A DNA stretch of 64,000 nt, taken from positions 149,773,859-149,837,858 of the forward strand of contig NC_090729.1 in NCBI RefSeq assembly GCF_036898095.1, written 5' to 3'. The first letter of the stretch is position 1. Every line of letters begins with the position of its first letter. Of the stretch, positions 38,450 through 52,870 are shown piece by piece. Origin of the DNA: Palaemon carinicauda. Taxonomy: Eukaryota; Arthropoda; Malacostraca; Decapoda; Palaemonidae. Below the pieces are notes generated by a model, which saw only the letters and a list, made by a program, of their open reading frames with translations, was not told the DNA's origin and made no database searches. Both the position numbers and the translations under genes were made by a program.

Positions 38450-40259
38450 TAATTAAAATAAAATTAAAATTTAAGTAATAATAATAATTATAATTAATAT
38501 TAATAATAAAATAATAATATTAAATAATATTAAAATGAAAATTAAAATAATAATGATAATTAAAATTGAAATTCAATTAATAACAATGATAATAATTACA
38601 ATTAAAATTAAAATAATATTAATAATAATTAAAATTAAATTTAAAATTATAATTAAGATTAAAATTATAATTAAGTTTAAAATAATAATAATAATTAGAA
38701 TTAAAATTAAAATTAAAAAAATAATAATCAAAATGCAAATTGAAATTAAAATAATTGAAATTAAAATTAAGAATAAAATTCCAATAAAAATAATAATAAT
38801 GATAATTATAATTAGAATTAAAATAATAATTACAATTGAAATTAAAATGAAAATTAAAATATTAATTAAAATGAAAATTAAAATTTAAATTAAAATAATA
38901 ATGATTAAAATTAACATTAAAATTAAAATCAAAACAATAATAATAATAATAATCAAAATTAGAATTAAACCTAAAATAATAATGATAATTTAGGTTAAAA
39001 TTAAAATTAAGATAATAATAATTATTAAAATTAAAATTAAAATTAAAATAATAATAATAATCAAATTAAAATTATAATTAAAATAATATTAATAATTAAA
39101 ATTTGAAATAATATTAAAATTCAAATAATAGTAATAAACAAAATCAAAATTAAAATTAAAATAACAATGATTAAAACTAAAATTAGGATAATAATAATAA
39201 TTGAATTTGATATTAAAATTAAAATAATGCTAATAATTAAAAATAAAAGTAAAATTAAAATAATAATGATTAAAATTAAAATTGAAATTAGAATAATGAT
39301 AATAATTATAATTAAAACAAAAGTTAGAATAATAATAAAAATAATTGAATTTGAAATAAGAGTAATAATAAAATTCAAATTCAAATGAACAAAATAATTA
39401 TAATTGAAATTAAAATTAAAATGATAATAATAATTAAAATTGATATTAATATTATAATAAAAATAATTGAAATTAAATTTAAAATCAAAATAATGATAAT
39501 AGTTAAAATGAATAGTAAAATTGAGATAATAGTAATAATTATAATTAAAATTAGAATTAGAATAATAATAATAATTGAAATTAAAATTAAAATTAAAATT
39601 AAAATAATAATTGAAATTAAAATCAAAACTAATATTGAAATAATAATAATTAAAATTGAAAGTAAAATAGAAATAATATTAATTATTAAAATTAGAATTA
39701 GAATTAAAATAAAAATAATGATTAAAATCAAAATTAAAATATATATTAAAATAATAATAATAATTAAAATTAAGATTAAAAATAATATTAAAATAAAAAT
39801 TTAATTAGAATTAAAATTGAAATTAAAATTAAAATTGAAATAATAACAACAATTAAGACTAAAATTAAAATTGAAATAATAACAATAATTAAAATTAAAA
39901 TTAAAATTAAAATTAAAATTAAAATTGAATTAATACTAATAACAATTAAATTTAAGATTCAAATAAAAATAAAAATAAAAATAATGATAATAATTAACTT
40001 TAAAATTAAAACTTAAATAATAATAATGATATTATTAAAAATTAAAATGAAAAAAATAATATTAATTAAAATTAGAATTAAAAAAATAAAATTAGTGAAA
40101 ATCATAATTAATAATTGAATAATAATAATAGTATAAATTAAACTTAAAATAATAATAATGATTAAAATTGAAACTTATATAATCAAAATAATTATAATTA
40201 AAATTGAAATTAAAACAATAATAATAATTAAAACTAAAATTATGATAATAATTAAAATT
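38450..40259 (+). repeat. Q block closing HOR copy 1
   Basis: Q-start text near 38510 and the inverted repeat at 38968-38996. Late-Q text resembles 21.0-22.0 kb (offset about 18.1 kb) as far as an X-like landmark near 39948. Near 40240-40260 it switches to the first X block of HOR copy 2. A decayed AATAGTATAAATT near 40130 may be a relic AGTACC box. No gene is seen. Confidence 0.8.
38968..38996 (+). other. Inverted repeat, C-G version
   Basis: Arms AACCTAAA (38968-38975) and TTTAGGTT (38989-38996), a perfect 8-bp stem with a 13-base loop containing one G. Confidence 0.82.
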
Positions 40260-40870
40260 GGAATTGAAATTAAAATTAAAATAATAACAATAATTAAAAT
40301 TAAAATTAAAATTAAAATTAAATAATAATAATAACAATTAAAATTAAAATTAGGTGATAATAATAAATAAAATTAGAATTAAAATTAAAATTGAATTAAT
40401 AATAATAATAATTAAATTTAAGATTCAAATTAAAATTAAAATAATAATAATAATAATAATAATAATAATTAACATTAAAATTAAAACTAAATAAATAATA
40501 ATGATTTTTATAAAAATGAAAATGAAAATGATAATAATAATTAAAATTAAAATACTAAAATTAATAAAAATTGAAATAAATATTTGAATAATGATAAGAG
40601 TTAAAATTATAATTAAAATAATAATAATGATTAAGATTAAAATAAAAATAATTATAAAAATTATAATTAAAATTGAAATTAAAATAATAATAATAATTAA
40701 AATTAAAATTAAAATAAGGATAATAATTAAAATTGAAATTAAAGTTAAAATTAATATTAAAATAATAATAATTAAAATTGAAATTAAAATTGAAATAATA
40801 TTAAAAATTAAAATTAAAATAAAAATAAAAATGATAATAATTTTTGAAATTAAAATCAAAATAAAATTAA

Positions 40871-40960
<90 letters not shown>

Positions 40961-41190
40961 TAAATTTAAAAATGAAATTATAATTAAAATAATATTTGAA
41001 TTCAAAAAAATATTTAAATTAAAACTAAAATTGAATCAAAAATAATAATAATAATTAAAATTAAAATTAAAATTATAATTAAAATAATAATAATAAATAA
41101 AATTAATATTGATATCAAAATAATAATAATAATTAGAATTCAAATTAGAATTAGAATAATGATAATTAAAATTACAATTAAAATAATAAT
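40260..41190 (+). repeat. X block, HOR copy 2, first
   Basis: Begins GGAATTGAAATT, then ATTAGGTGATAATAATAAAT (from 40349), TTTAAGATTCAAATT near 40427 and a long AAT tract. Partner of 11368-12290. No AGTACC box or gene is present. Confidence 0.8.
40870..40960 (+). repeat. AAT microsatellite
   Basis: About 30 uninterrupted triplets, against about 26 in the partner tract at 11982. Confidence 0.97.
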
Positions 41191-42260
41191 AATAATCAAT
41201 ATTAAACGTAAAATTGAAATAATAAAAATTAAAATTAAAATTGAAATAATAGTAATAATTAGAATTAAAATCAAATTTAAAATAGAAATATTAAAAATAA
41301 TTAAAATAAAATTGAAATTAAAATAATAATAATAATAATTAACATTAAAAATAAAATTAAAATAATAATGATAATTAAAACAAAAATTAAAAATATAATA
41401 AAGATAATAATTAAAATTAAAATTAAAATAATAGTACTTATTAAAATAAAAAATAAAATGAAAATAATAATAATTAATATTAAACGTAAAATTGAAATAA
41501 TAATGATAATTAAAATTAAAATTGAAATAATAATAATAATCATAATTAAAATAAAATTTTAAATTGAAATAATAGAAATAATTAAAATTAAAATTGAAAT
41601 TAAAATAATGATAATAATTAAAATTAAAATTAAAATTATAATGATATTTAGAATAAAAATTAAAATTATAATAAAGATAATAATTAAAATCAAAATCAAA
41701 ATAATAGTACCAGTTAAATTCAAAATTAAACTTAAAATAATAATAGTAATTAAAATGAAAATAAAAATGTAAATGATAATAATAATTAAAATGAAATTAA
41801 AATTAAAATTGAAATAATAATAATAATTAAAATTGAAATTAAAATTAAAATAATAATAATTAAAATTAGTATTAAAATAAAAATAATATTAATTAATATT
41901 AAACGTAAAATTGAAATAATATTATTAATTAAAATCAAAATTGAAAAAATAATAATAATTAAAATCACAATTAAATTTAGAATTAAAATAATAGAAATGA
42001 TTAAAATTAAAATTGAAATTAAAATAATGATAATAATTAAAATTAAAATCAAAATTAAAATTATAATGATATTTAAAACAAAACTAAAGTTACAATAAAG
42101 ATAATAATTTAAATTTAAATCAAAATAATAGTACCAATTAAATTCAAAATCAAATTCAAAATAATAATAGTAATTAAAATTAAAATTAAAATGTAAATGA
42201 TTATTATAATTAACATAAAATTAGAATTAAAATTGAAATAATAATAATAATTAGAATTAA
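41190..42260 (+). repeat. Three compact cassettes, HOR copy 2
   Basis: ACGT at 41207, 41487 and near 41904, with second boxes at 41433 (decayed to AGTACT), 41706 and 42130. This reproduces the compact layout of 12.3-13.4 kb. The third box is intact here and reads AGTACA in copy 1, while the first box is decayed here and intact in copy 1. Confidence 0.88.
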
Positions 42261-42855
42261 TAAAAATATTAAAATGATAATATTAAATAAAATTAAAATG
42301 AAAATTTATATAATAATAATAATTAAAATTAAAAATGAAATTAGAATAATGATAATAATTATAATTAAAATTAAAGTTACAATAATAATAATAATTGAAA
42401 TAAAAATAAAAATAAATATAATAATTAAAATTGAAATTGAAATTTAAATAAAAGTAATAATTAAAATTGAAATTAAAATTTAAATAAACAAAATAATTAT
42501 AAATGAATTTAGAATTTAAATAATAATAATTGAATTTGAAATTAATATTAGAATAATAAAAATAATTAAAATCAAATTTAAAAGCAAAATAATAATAATA
42601 ATAGTTAAAATGAAGAATAAAATTAAAATTATAGTAATAATTATAATTAAGATTAAAATTAGAATAATAATAATAATAATTGAAATTAAAATCAAAATTA
42701 AAATTGAAATGATATTTTAAATTAATAATTAAAATTAAAATTAGAATTAAAATGAAAATAATAATTAAAATCAAAATTAAAATCAAAATTAAAATCATAC
42801 TAATAATTAAAATTAAGATTGAAAATAAAATTAACATAATAATTCAATTAAAATT
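42260..42855 (+). repeat. Short Q block, HOR copy 2
   Basis: Partner of 13400-14125 without the 109-bp duplication. It also lacks the inverted repeat, so that loss predates the HOR duplication. Ends before TTGGCATTG at 42860. Confidence 0.78.
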
Positions 42856-43474
42856 AAAATTGGCATTGAAATTAAAATTGAAATAATGACAATAATTAAA
42901 ATTGAAATTAAAATTAAAATTGAATAATAATAATAAGTAATATTAAAATTAAAATTAGGTTATAATAATAAATACAATTAAAATTGAAATTAACATTGAA
43001 TTAATAATAATAATATTTAAATTTAAGATTCAAATTAAAATTAAAATAGTAATAATAATAATTATAATTAACATTAAAATTAAAACTAAAATAATAATGA
43101 TATTAATTAAAAGTAAAATGAAAATGATAATAATAATTAAAATTAAAATTAAAATAATAAAATAATGAAAATTAAAATTAATATTTGAATAATGATAAGA
43201 GTTAAAATTAAAATTATAATAATAATAATGATTAAAATGAAAATAAAAATAATAATAAAAATTATAATTAAAATTGAAAGTAAAAAAATAATGATAATTA
43301 AAATTGAAATTAAAATAATGATAATAATTAGAATTGAAATTAAAGTTAAAATTAATATTAAAATAAAGATAATTAAAATTGAAATTAAAATTGAAATAAT
43401 ATTAAAAATTAAAATTCAAATGAAAATAAAAATGATAACAATAATTATTGAAATTAAAGTTGAAATAAAATTCA

Positions 43475-43513
<39 letters not shown>

Positions 43514-43514
43514 C

Positions 43515-43567
<53 letters not shown>

Positions 43568-43900
43568 CAAAGTTAAAAATGAAATTAAAATTAAAATAAT
43601 AATTTAATTCAAAAAATGTTTTAAATTAAAATTTAAATTAAATCAAAAATAATGATAATAATAATTAAATTAAAATTAATTTTATAATTAAAATAATAAT
43701 AATAATTAAAATTAATGTTGAAATAAAAGTAATAATAATAATAATTAAAATTGAAATTAAAATTAAAATAATGATAATAATAATTAAAATTAAAAATAAA
43801 GCTGAAATAATAATGATAATTAAAACAAAAATTAAAATTATAATTAGGATAATAATCAAAATTAAAATTAAAATAATAGTACCAATTGAAATCAAAATTA
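42855..43900 (+). repeat. X block with AGTACC box, HOR copy 2
   Basis: TTGGCATTG at 42860, ATTAGGTTATAATAATAAAT, TTTAAGATTCAAATT near 43021, a 93-bp AAT tract and AGTACC at 43878. Partner of 14125-15200. No gene is seen. Confidence 0.8.
43475..43567 (+). repeat. AAT microsatellite, expanded relative to copy 1
   Basis: About 31 triplets with a single CAT interruption near 43514. The partner at 14744 has about 13 triplets and a GAT interruption. Confidence 0.96.
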
Positions 43901-46900
43901 AAAAGAAAATAATAATATTGATTAAAATTTAAATTAAAATCGAAATGATTATAATAATTAAAATTATGATTAAAATAATAACATTAATGAAATTTAGAAT
44001 TAATATTTGAATAATGATTGTTAAATTTAGAATTAGAATTATAATAATGATTAAAAGTAAAAGTAAAATAAAAATAATTATTATAATTAAAATTAAATTA
44101 AAATAATAATAATAATCAAAATTAAAATTAAAATAATGATAATAATTAAAATTAAGATTAAAGATAGAATTGATATTAAAATAATAATAATTAAAATTAA
44201 AATTAAAATTGAAATAATATTAAAAATTAGAATTTAAATTAAAATAATAATAATAATTAAAATTAAAATTAAAATAAAATTAGAATAATAATAATAATTA
44301 AAATTAATATTAAAATTAAAATAAAACAATAATTTAATAAAAAAAATTAAAATTAAAATTAAAATAATAATTAAAATCAAATTAAAATTAAATCTATAAT
44401 AATAATAATAATAACTCAAATAAAAAAAATTTAATTAAAATAATAATAATATTCAAAATTAATATTAAAATAAAAATTGAAATAATATTAATTAAAATTA
44501 AAATCAAATTTAAAGTAAAATAATAAAAATAATTAAAATTGGAATTTAAATGAAAATGATAATAATAATTAAAATTGAAATTGAAATTAAAATAATAATA
44601 ATAATTAAAATGAAAATCTAAATCATAATAAAGATAATTATTAAAATTAAAATTAAATTAATAGTACCAATTAAAATCAAAATTAGAATTAAAATAATAA
44701 TAATGATTAAAATTAGAATGAAAAATAATAATAGTTAAAATAAAAATTAATATAATAAAATTAATGAAAATTAAAATTAATATTGTAATAATGATAAGTT
44801 AAAATTAAAACTAAAATAATAATAATGATTAAAATTAAATCTAAAATAATAATGATAATTATAATTAAAATTGAAATAATAATAAAAATTTTAATATAAA
44901 ATTAAAATTAATATAACGATAATAATTACAATTAAAGTTAAAGTTAAAATTAATATTAAAATAATAAAAATTAAAATTGAAATTAAAATTGAAATATTAA
45001 AAATAAAAATAAAAATAAAAATATTAATAATAATTAAGATTAAAATTAAAATTAAATTAAAATCAAAATTAAAATTAAAATTAAGATAATGATAATAATT
45101 ACAATTAAAATTAAAGTTAAAATAATAATAATTAAAATTGAAATGAAATCTATAATAATTATAATAATTAAAATTAAAAATAATATTATAATTAGAATAA
45201 AAATAATAATTAAAATCAATATTACAACCAAAATAATAATAATGATTAAAATTGAATTCAAAATAAAAATAATAATAATTAAAATTAATATTAAAATAAA
45301 AATAATAATAATAATCAATATTAAACGTAAAATTGAAATAATAATAACAATTGAAATTAAAATTGAAATAATAATATTAATTAAAATTAAAATCAAATTT
45401 AAAATAAAAATAATAAAAATAATTAAAATTGAAATTGAAATTGAAATGAAAATAATAATCAAAATTAATATTAAGATTAAAATGATAATGATGAAATAAA
45501 AATTTTAATTGTAATAGAGATAATAATTAAAATTAAAATTAAAATAATAGTACCAATTAAAATAAAAATTAAAAGTAAAATTATAATAATGACTGAAATT
45601 GAAATTAAAATGGAAAATAATAATAATAATTAGAATTAAAAATAAAACAATAAAATTAATGAACATTGAAATTAATATTGTAACAATGATAAGTTAAAAT
45701 TAAAATAAAAATAATAATAATGAATAAAATTAAAACTAAAATAATAATAATAATTATAATTAAAACTAAAATTAAAATAATAATAATCAAAATTAAAATT
45801 AAAATTAAATAATGATAATAATTGAAATTAAAATTAAAGTTAAAATTATTATTAAAAAATAATAATTAAAATTGAAATTGAAATTGAAATAATTTAAAAA
45901 ATAAAAATAAATCTAATAATAATATTTAAAATTAAAATTAAAATAAAATTAAAATAATAATAATAATTAAAATAAAATCTAAATTGAAATTAAAATAATC
46001 TAATTAAAAAAAATTTAAAATAAAATCAAAATTAAAATGATAATTAGAATTAGAATTAAAATTAAATCTATAATAATAATGATAATGCAAATAAAAATTG
46101 GAATTATAATTAAAATAATAATAATAATAAATAAATATTAAAATCAAAATAATAATAATAATTAAAATTCAAATAAAAATTAAAATAATAATAATTAAAA
46201 TTAATATTAAAATTAAAATAATAATAATTAATATTAAACGTAAAATTGAAATAATAATAATTATGAAAATTAAAATTGAAATAATAATAATAATTAAAAT
46301 TGAAATCAAATTTAAAGTAAAATAATAAAAATAATTAAAATTAAAATTGAAATAAAAATGATAATAATTAAAATAAAAATAAAAATAAAAATAATAATAA
46401 TTAAAATTAAAATTTAAATCATAATAAAGATAATTATTAAAATTAAAATTAAAATAATAGTACCAATTCAAATCAAAATTAGAAATAAAATAATAATAAT
46501 GATTAAAATTAGAATGAAAAATAATTATAGATAAAATTAAAATTAAAATAATAAAATTAATGAAAATTAAAATTAATATTGTAATAATGATAAGTTAAAA
46601 TTGAAATTAAAAAAATAATAATGATTAAAATTAAGTCTAAAATAATAATGATAATTATAATTAAAATTGAAATAAAAATAATAATAATAATTAAAATTAA
46701 AATTAAAATTAAAATAATGATAATAATTACAACTAAAATTAAAGTTCAAATTAATATTAAAATAGTAATAATTAAAATTGAAATTAAAATTGAAATATTA
46801 AAAATAAAAATTAAAAAAAATAAAAAATATTAATAATAATTAAAATTAAAATTAATATTAAATTGATATCAAAATTGAAATTAAAATAATGATAATAATT

Positions 46901-49110
46901 ACAATTAAAATTAAACTTAGAATTAATATTAAAATAATGATAATTAAAATTAAAATTGAATCTATACTAAAAACAATAATTAAAATTAAAAATAATATTA
47001 TAATTAGAATAAAAATAATAATTAAAATTAATATTACAATCAAAATAATAATAATGATTAAAATTGAATTTAAAATAAAAATAATAATAATTAAAATTCA
47101 TATCAAAATTAAAATAATAATGATAATCAATATTAAACGTAAAATTTAAATAATAATAACAATTGAAATTAAAATTGAAACAATAATATTAATTAAAATT
47201 AAAATCAAATTTAAAATGAAAATAATAAAAATAATTAAAATTGAAATTGAAATTGAAATGATAATAATAATTAAAATTAATATTGAAATCAAAATGATAA
47301 TGATAAAATAAAAATTTGAATTATAATAAAGATAACAATTAAAATTAAAATTAAAATAATAGTACCAATTAAAATCAAAATTGAAAGTAAAATTAAAATA
47401 ATGATTGAAATTGAAATTAAAATGAAAAATAATGATAATAATTAGAATTAAAATTAAAACAATAAAATTAATGAAAATTAAAATTAATATTGTAACAATG
47501 ATAAGTTAAAATTAAAATTAAAATAATAATAATGAATAAAATTAAAACTAAAATAATAATTATTATAATTAAAACTAAAATTAAAATAATAATAATCAAA
47601 ATTAAAATTAAAATTAAATAATTATAATAATTGAAATTAAAATTAAAGTTAAAATTATTATTAAAAAATAATAATTAAAATTGAAATTAAAATTGAAATA
47701 ATTTTAAAAATAAAAATAAAAATAATAATAATAATTGAAATTGAAATTAAAATTAAAAGAAAATTAAAATAATAATAATAATTAAAATAAAATTGAAATT
47801 ATAATAATTTAATTAAAAAAATTAGGATTAAAATTAAAATTAAAATGATAATTAGAATTAGAATTAAAATTAAATCTATAATAATAATGATAATGCAAAT
47901 AAAAATGAAAATTATAATTAAAATGATAATAATAATAAATAAATATTGAAATTAAAATAATGATAATAATCAATATTAAACGTAAAATTTAAATAATAAT
48001 AACAATTGAAATTAAAATTGAAATAATAATATTAATTAAAATTAAAATCAAATTTAAAATAAAAATAATTAAAATAATTAAAATTGAAATTGAAATGAAA
48101 ATTATAATAATAATTAAAATTAATATTAAAATTAAAATGATAATGATAAAATAAAAATTTGAATTATAATAAAGATAATAATTAAAATTAAAATTAAAAT
48201 AATAGTACCAATTAAAATCCAAATTGAAAGTAAAATTATAATAATGATTGAAATTGAAATTAAAATGAAAAATAATGATAATAATTAGAATTAGGATTAA
48301 AATAATAAAATTAATGAAAACTAGAATTAATATTGTAATAATGATAACTTAAAATTAAAATTAAAATATTAATACTGATTGAAATTAAAACTAAAATAAT
48401 AGTAATAATTATAATTAAAATTAAAATCAAAATAATAATAAAAATCAAAATTAAAATTAAAATTAAAATTAAAATAATGATAATGTTTAAAATAAAGTTA
48501 AAATTCATATCAAAATAATAATAATTAAAATTAAAATTAAAATTAAAATAATAATAATAAAATTAAAATAAAAACATTTCAAAGAATTAATTAAAATTAA
48601 AATTAAAATTAAAATATTAATTTAATTAAAATGATAATTAAAATTATAATTGAAATTAAATCTCTAATAATGATGATAATTCAAATTTAAATTTAAATTA
48701 CAATTGAAATAATAATAAATTGATATTAAAATCAAAATAATAATAATAATTAGAATTGAAATTAAAATTAAAATAATATTAATTGAAATTAGGATTAAAA
48801 TTGAAATAATAATAATTATTATTAAACGTAAAATTTAAATAATAATAATAATTAAAATTAAAACTGAAATAATAATAATAATCAAAATTAAAATCAAATT
48901 TGAAATTGAAATAATGGAAATGATTAAAATAAAATTGAAATTAAAATAATGATAATAATTAAAATTAAAATCAAAATTAAAATTATAAAGATATTTAAAA
49001 CAAAAATAAAAATTATAATAAAGATAATAATTAAAATCAAAATCAAAATAGTAGTACCAATTAAATCCAAAATTAAATCTAAAACAATAATAGTAATTAA
49101 AATTAAAATG
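43900..49110 (+). repeat. Run of six cassette units, HOR copy 2
   Basis: AGTACC boxes at 44663, 45549, 46459, 47361, 48204 and 49053. ACGT partners at 45326, 47138 and 47981 are exactly 223 bp upstream; 46239 (220) and 48827 (226) differ slightly; 44663 has none, as in copy 1. The box at 47981 is an intact ACGT where its partner at 19175 reads ACTT. No gene is seen. Confidence 0.9.
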
Positions 49111-49461
49111 AAAATGTAAATGATAATAATAATTAAAATTAAATTAAAATTAAAATTGAAATAATAATAATAATTATAATTAATATTAATATTAAAATAA
49201 TAATATTAAATATAATTAAAATGAAAAATAAAATAATAACGATAATTAAAATTGAAATTCAATTAAAAACAATGATAATAATTACAAGTAAAATTAAAAT
49301 AATAATAATAATAATTAAAATTAAATTTAAAATTAGGAAAATAATAATTAAAATGCAAGTTAAAATTAGAATAATTGAAATTGAAATTAAGAATAAAATT
49401 CCAATTAAAATAATAATAATGATAATTATAATTAGAATTTAAATAAAATAAAATTAAAATT

Positions 49462-49497
49462 AAAATTTTAATTAAAATTTTAATTAAAATTTTAATT
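49462..49497. repeat. Palindromic 12-mer in triplicate
   Basis: Three copies of AAAATTTTAATT, identical in number and phase to 20688-20723. Confidence 0.92.
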
Positions 49498-49573
49498 AAA
49501 ATAATAATGATTAAAATTAACATTAAAATTAAAATCAAAACAATAATAATAATAATAATCAAAATTAGAATTA

Positions 49574-49602
49574 TACCTAAAATAATAATAATAATTTAGG
49601 TT
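49574..49602 (+). other. Inverted repeat, C-G version, outer pair broken
   Basis: Left arm TACCTAAA (49574-49581) and right arm TTTAGGTT (49595-49602). The outermost A is T here, leaving a 7-bp stem with a 13-base loop. The C-G core is intact. Confidence 0.78.
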
Positions 49603-50320
49603 AAAATTTAAATTAAAATAATAATAATTATTAAAATTAAAATTAAAATGAAAATAATAATAATAATTAAATTAAATTATAATTAAAATAATAATAATAA
49701 TAATTAAAATTTGAAATAATATTAAAATTCAAATAATAATAATTAAATCAGAATTAAAATTAAAATAACAATGATTAAAATTAAAATTAGGATAATAATA
49801 ATTGAATTTGATATTAAAATTAAAATAATAGTAATAATTAAAAATAAAATTAAAATAGAAATAATAATGATTAAAATTAAAATTAAAATTAGAATAATGA
49901 TAATAATTATAATTAAAACAAAAGTTAAAATAATAATTGAAATTGAAATAATAGTAATAATAAAATTAAAATTCAAATGAACAAAATAATTATAATTGAA
50001 ATTGAAATTAAAATAATAATAATAATTGAAATTTATATTAATATTATTATAAAAATAATAAAATTAAATTTAAAATCAAAATAATGATAATAGTTAAAAT
50101 AAATAGTAAAATTAAAATAATAGTAATAATTATAATCAGAATTAGAATAATAATAATAATTGAAATTAAAATTAAAATTAAAATCAAAATAATAATTGAA
50201 ATTAAAATCAAAACTAATCTTGAAATAATAATAATTAAAATTGAAAGTAAAATAGAAATAATATTAATTATTAAAATTAGAATTAAAATAAAAATAAAAA
50301 TAATTATTAAAATCAAAATT

Positions 50321-50380
50321 AAAATATATATTAAAATAACACTAATAATTAAAATATATATTAAAATAATACTAATAATT
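50321..50380 (+). repeat. 30-bp tandem duplication
   Basis: AAAATATATATTAAAATAA begins at 50321 and 50351. The two units differ by one base (AACACT versus AATACT), unlike the partner at 21548. Confidence 0.92.
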
Positions 50381-50539
50381 AAAATCAAGATTAAAATTGA
50401 AATTAAAATAATAATTTAATTAAAATTAAAATTGAAATTAAAATTAAAATTGAAATAAAAACAATAATTAGGACTAAAATTAAATTTGAAATAATAGCAA
50501 TAATTGAAATTGAAATTAAAATCAAAATTGAATTAATAA

Positions 50540-52870
50540 TAATAATAATTAAATTTAAGATTCAAATAAAAATAATAATAATAATAATGATAATAATTAA
50601 CATTAAAATTAAAACTAAAATAATAATAATGATATTATTAAAAAATAAAATGAAAAAAATAATAATAATTAGAATTAAAATTAAAAAAATAAAATTAATA
50701 ATAATTAAAATTGAAATCAATATTTGAATAATGATAATAGTTAAATTTGAAATCAGAATAATAATAATTATTGAAATTAAAACTGAAATAATAAAAATAA
50801 TTATAATTAAAATTCAATTAAAATAATGATAATAATTAAAAATGAAATTAAAATTGAAATAATGATAATAACTAAAATTAAGGTTAAAATTAGAATTAAT
50901 ATTGAAGTAATAATAATTGAAATTAAAATTAAAATTGAAATAATATTAAAAATTAAAAGTAAAAGTAAAATTAAAGTAATAATAATAATTAAAATAAAAA
51001 AAATAAAAAATAAAATAATAATAATAATCAAAATCAAAATTAAAATTAAAATTGAAATAATAATTTGATTTAAAAAAATTGAATTGAAATTAAAATAATA
51101 ATAATAATTTAAAAAAGAATTAAAATTGAATCTATAATAATAATAATAATGATTCAAATTAAAATCAAAATGATAATTAAAATAATAATAAGAATAAAAA
51201 TTATTATTAAAATGAAAATAATAATAATAATTAATATTGAAATTAAACATAAAATAATAATAATTAAAATTAAAATAAAATAAAAATAATAATGATAATT
51301 AATATTAAACGTAAAATTGGAATAATAATAATAATTATAATTAAAATTTAAATAATAATAATAATTGAAATTAAAATCAAATTTGAAATTAAAATAAAAA
51401 AATAATTAAAATTAAAATTAAAATTAAAATGATATTAATAATTAAAATTAAAATTTATATTGAAATAATAATAATAATTAAAATAAAAATTTAAATTATA
51501 ATAGAGATAATAGTTAAAATCAAAATTAAAATAATAGTACCAATAAGAATTAAAATCAAAATTAAAATAATAAAAATGATTAAAATTAAAATTAAAATGA
51601 AAAATAATAATGATTAGAATTAAAATTAAGATAATAAAATTAATGAAAATTAAAATTAATATTGTAATAATGATAAGTTAAAATTAAGATAAAAATAATA
51701 ATAATGATTGAAATTAAAACTGAAATAATAATAATAATTATAAATTAAATTGAAATTAAAATAATAATAATAATTAAAATTATAATTAAAATTAAAATAA
51801 TGATAATTAAAATTAAAGTTAAAGTTAAAATTAGTATTAATATAATAATAATTAAAATTGAAATTAAAATTGAAGCATTAAAAATGAAAATAAAAATAAA
51901 GATAAAAATGATGATTAAAATTAAAATTGAAATAAAACTAAAATAATAATAATAATTAGAATTAAAATAATAATGATAATTAAAATTATAATTAAAATAA
52001 AAATAGAAATAATAATAATAATTAAAATAGAAATTAAAATAATGATAATAATTAAAATTAGAATAAAGTTAAAATTAATATTAAAATAATAATAATAATT
52101 AAAATTGAAATAATATTAAAAGTTTAAATTAATATTAAAATGAAAATAATAATAATTAAAACTAAAATTAAAATTAAATTAAAATAATAATAATTAGAAT
52201 CAAAAATCAAATTAAAATCAAAATAATAATTTAATTAAAAATTTTTTAAAATAAAATTAAAATTAGAATAGTAATTAAAATCAGAATTAAAATTAAATCT
52301 AATAATAATAATAGTTCAAATTAAAATTAAAATTATAATCAAAATGATGATAATTAAAATTAATATTAAAATCAAAATGATAATAATAATTAAAATTGAA
52401 ATTAAAATAAGAATAATAATAATTAAAATTAATATCAAAATAATAATAATAATTAATATTAAAAGTAAAATTGAAATAATAATAAGAAGTGAAACTAAAA
52501 TCAAATTTAAAATAAAAATAATTAAAATAAATAAAATTAAAATTGAAATTAAAATAATAGTGATAATTAAAATAAAAGTTAAAATTATAATAAAGATAAT
52601 AATTAAAATTGAAATTGAAATAATAGTACCAATTAAAATCAAAATTAAAATTAAAATAATGATAATGATTAAAATTAAGATTAAAATGAAAATAATAATT
52701 AGGATTAAAATTAAAATAAAAAAATTAATGAAAATTAGAATTAATATTTGAATAATGATAATAGTTGAATTTAAAATTAGAATAATATTAATGATTAAAA
52801 TTGAAACTAAAATAACAATAACAATTATAATTAAGATTAAATTAAAATAATGATAAAAATTAAAAATAGA
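50540..52870 (+). repeat. X-like start plus two units, HOR copy 2
   Basis: X-like landmark near 50558, decayed ACAT box at 51248, ACGT at 51310, AGTACC at 51536 (226 bp), then the AAGT unit with AGTACC at 52625 (161 bp). Partner of 21760-24100 at 28766-28774. No gene is seen. Confidence 0.83.

Larger units (their letters stand above)
11368..40259 (+). repeat. Higher-order repeat copy 1 (about 28.9 kb)
   Basis: Landmarks recur in the same order from 40260 onward. AGTACC offsets are 28904 (12529, 12802), 28868 (13262), 28776 (15102), 28782-28806 (15881-19398), 28774 (20279, 22762), 30856 (25579, 26395), 28246 (29005), 28231 (32383) and 28261 (33128, 34939). Upstream of 11368 and of 40260 the texts differ, so 11368 marks the left end of homology. 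Homology start plus period equals the start of copy 2, so the copies are directly adjacent. Confidence 0.9.
49110..50540 (+). repeat. Q block, HOR copy 2
   Basis: Partner of 20340-21760 at an offset of 28774, with the same palindromic 12-mer triplet, inverted repeat and 30-bp duplication. No AGTACC box or gene is present. Confidence 0.85.
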
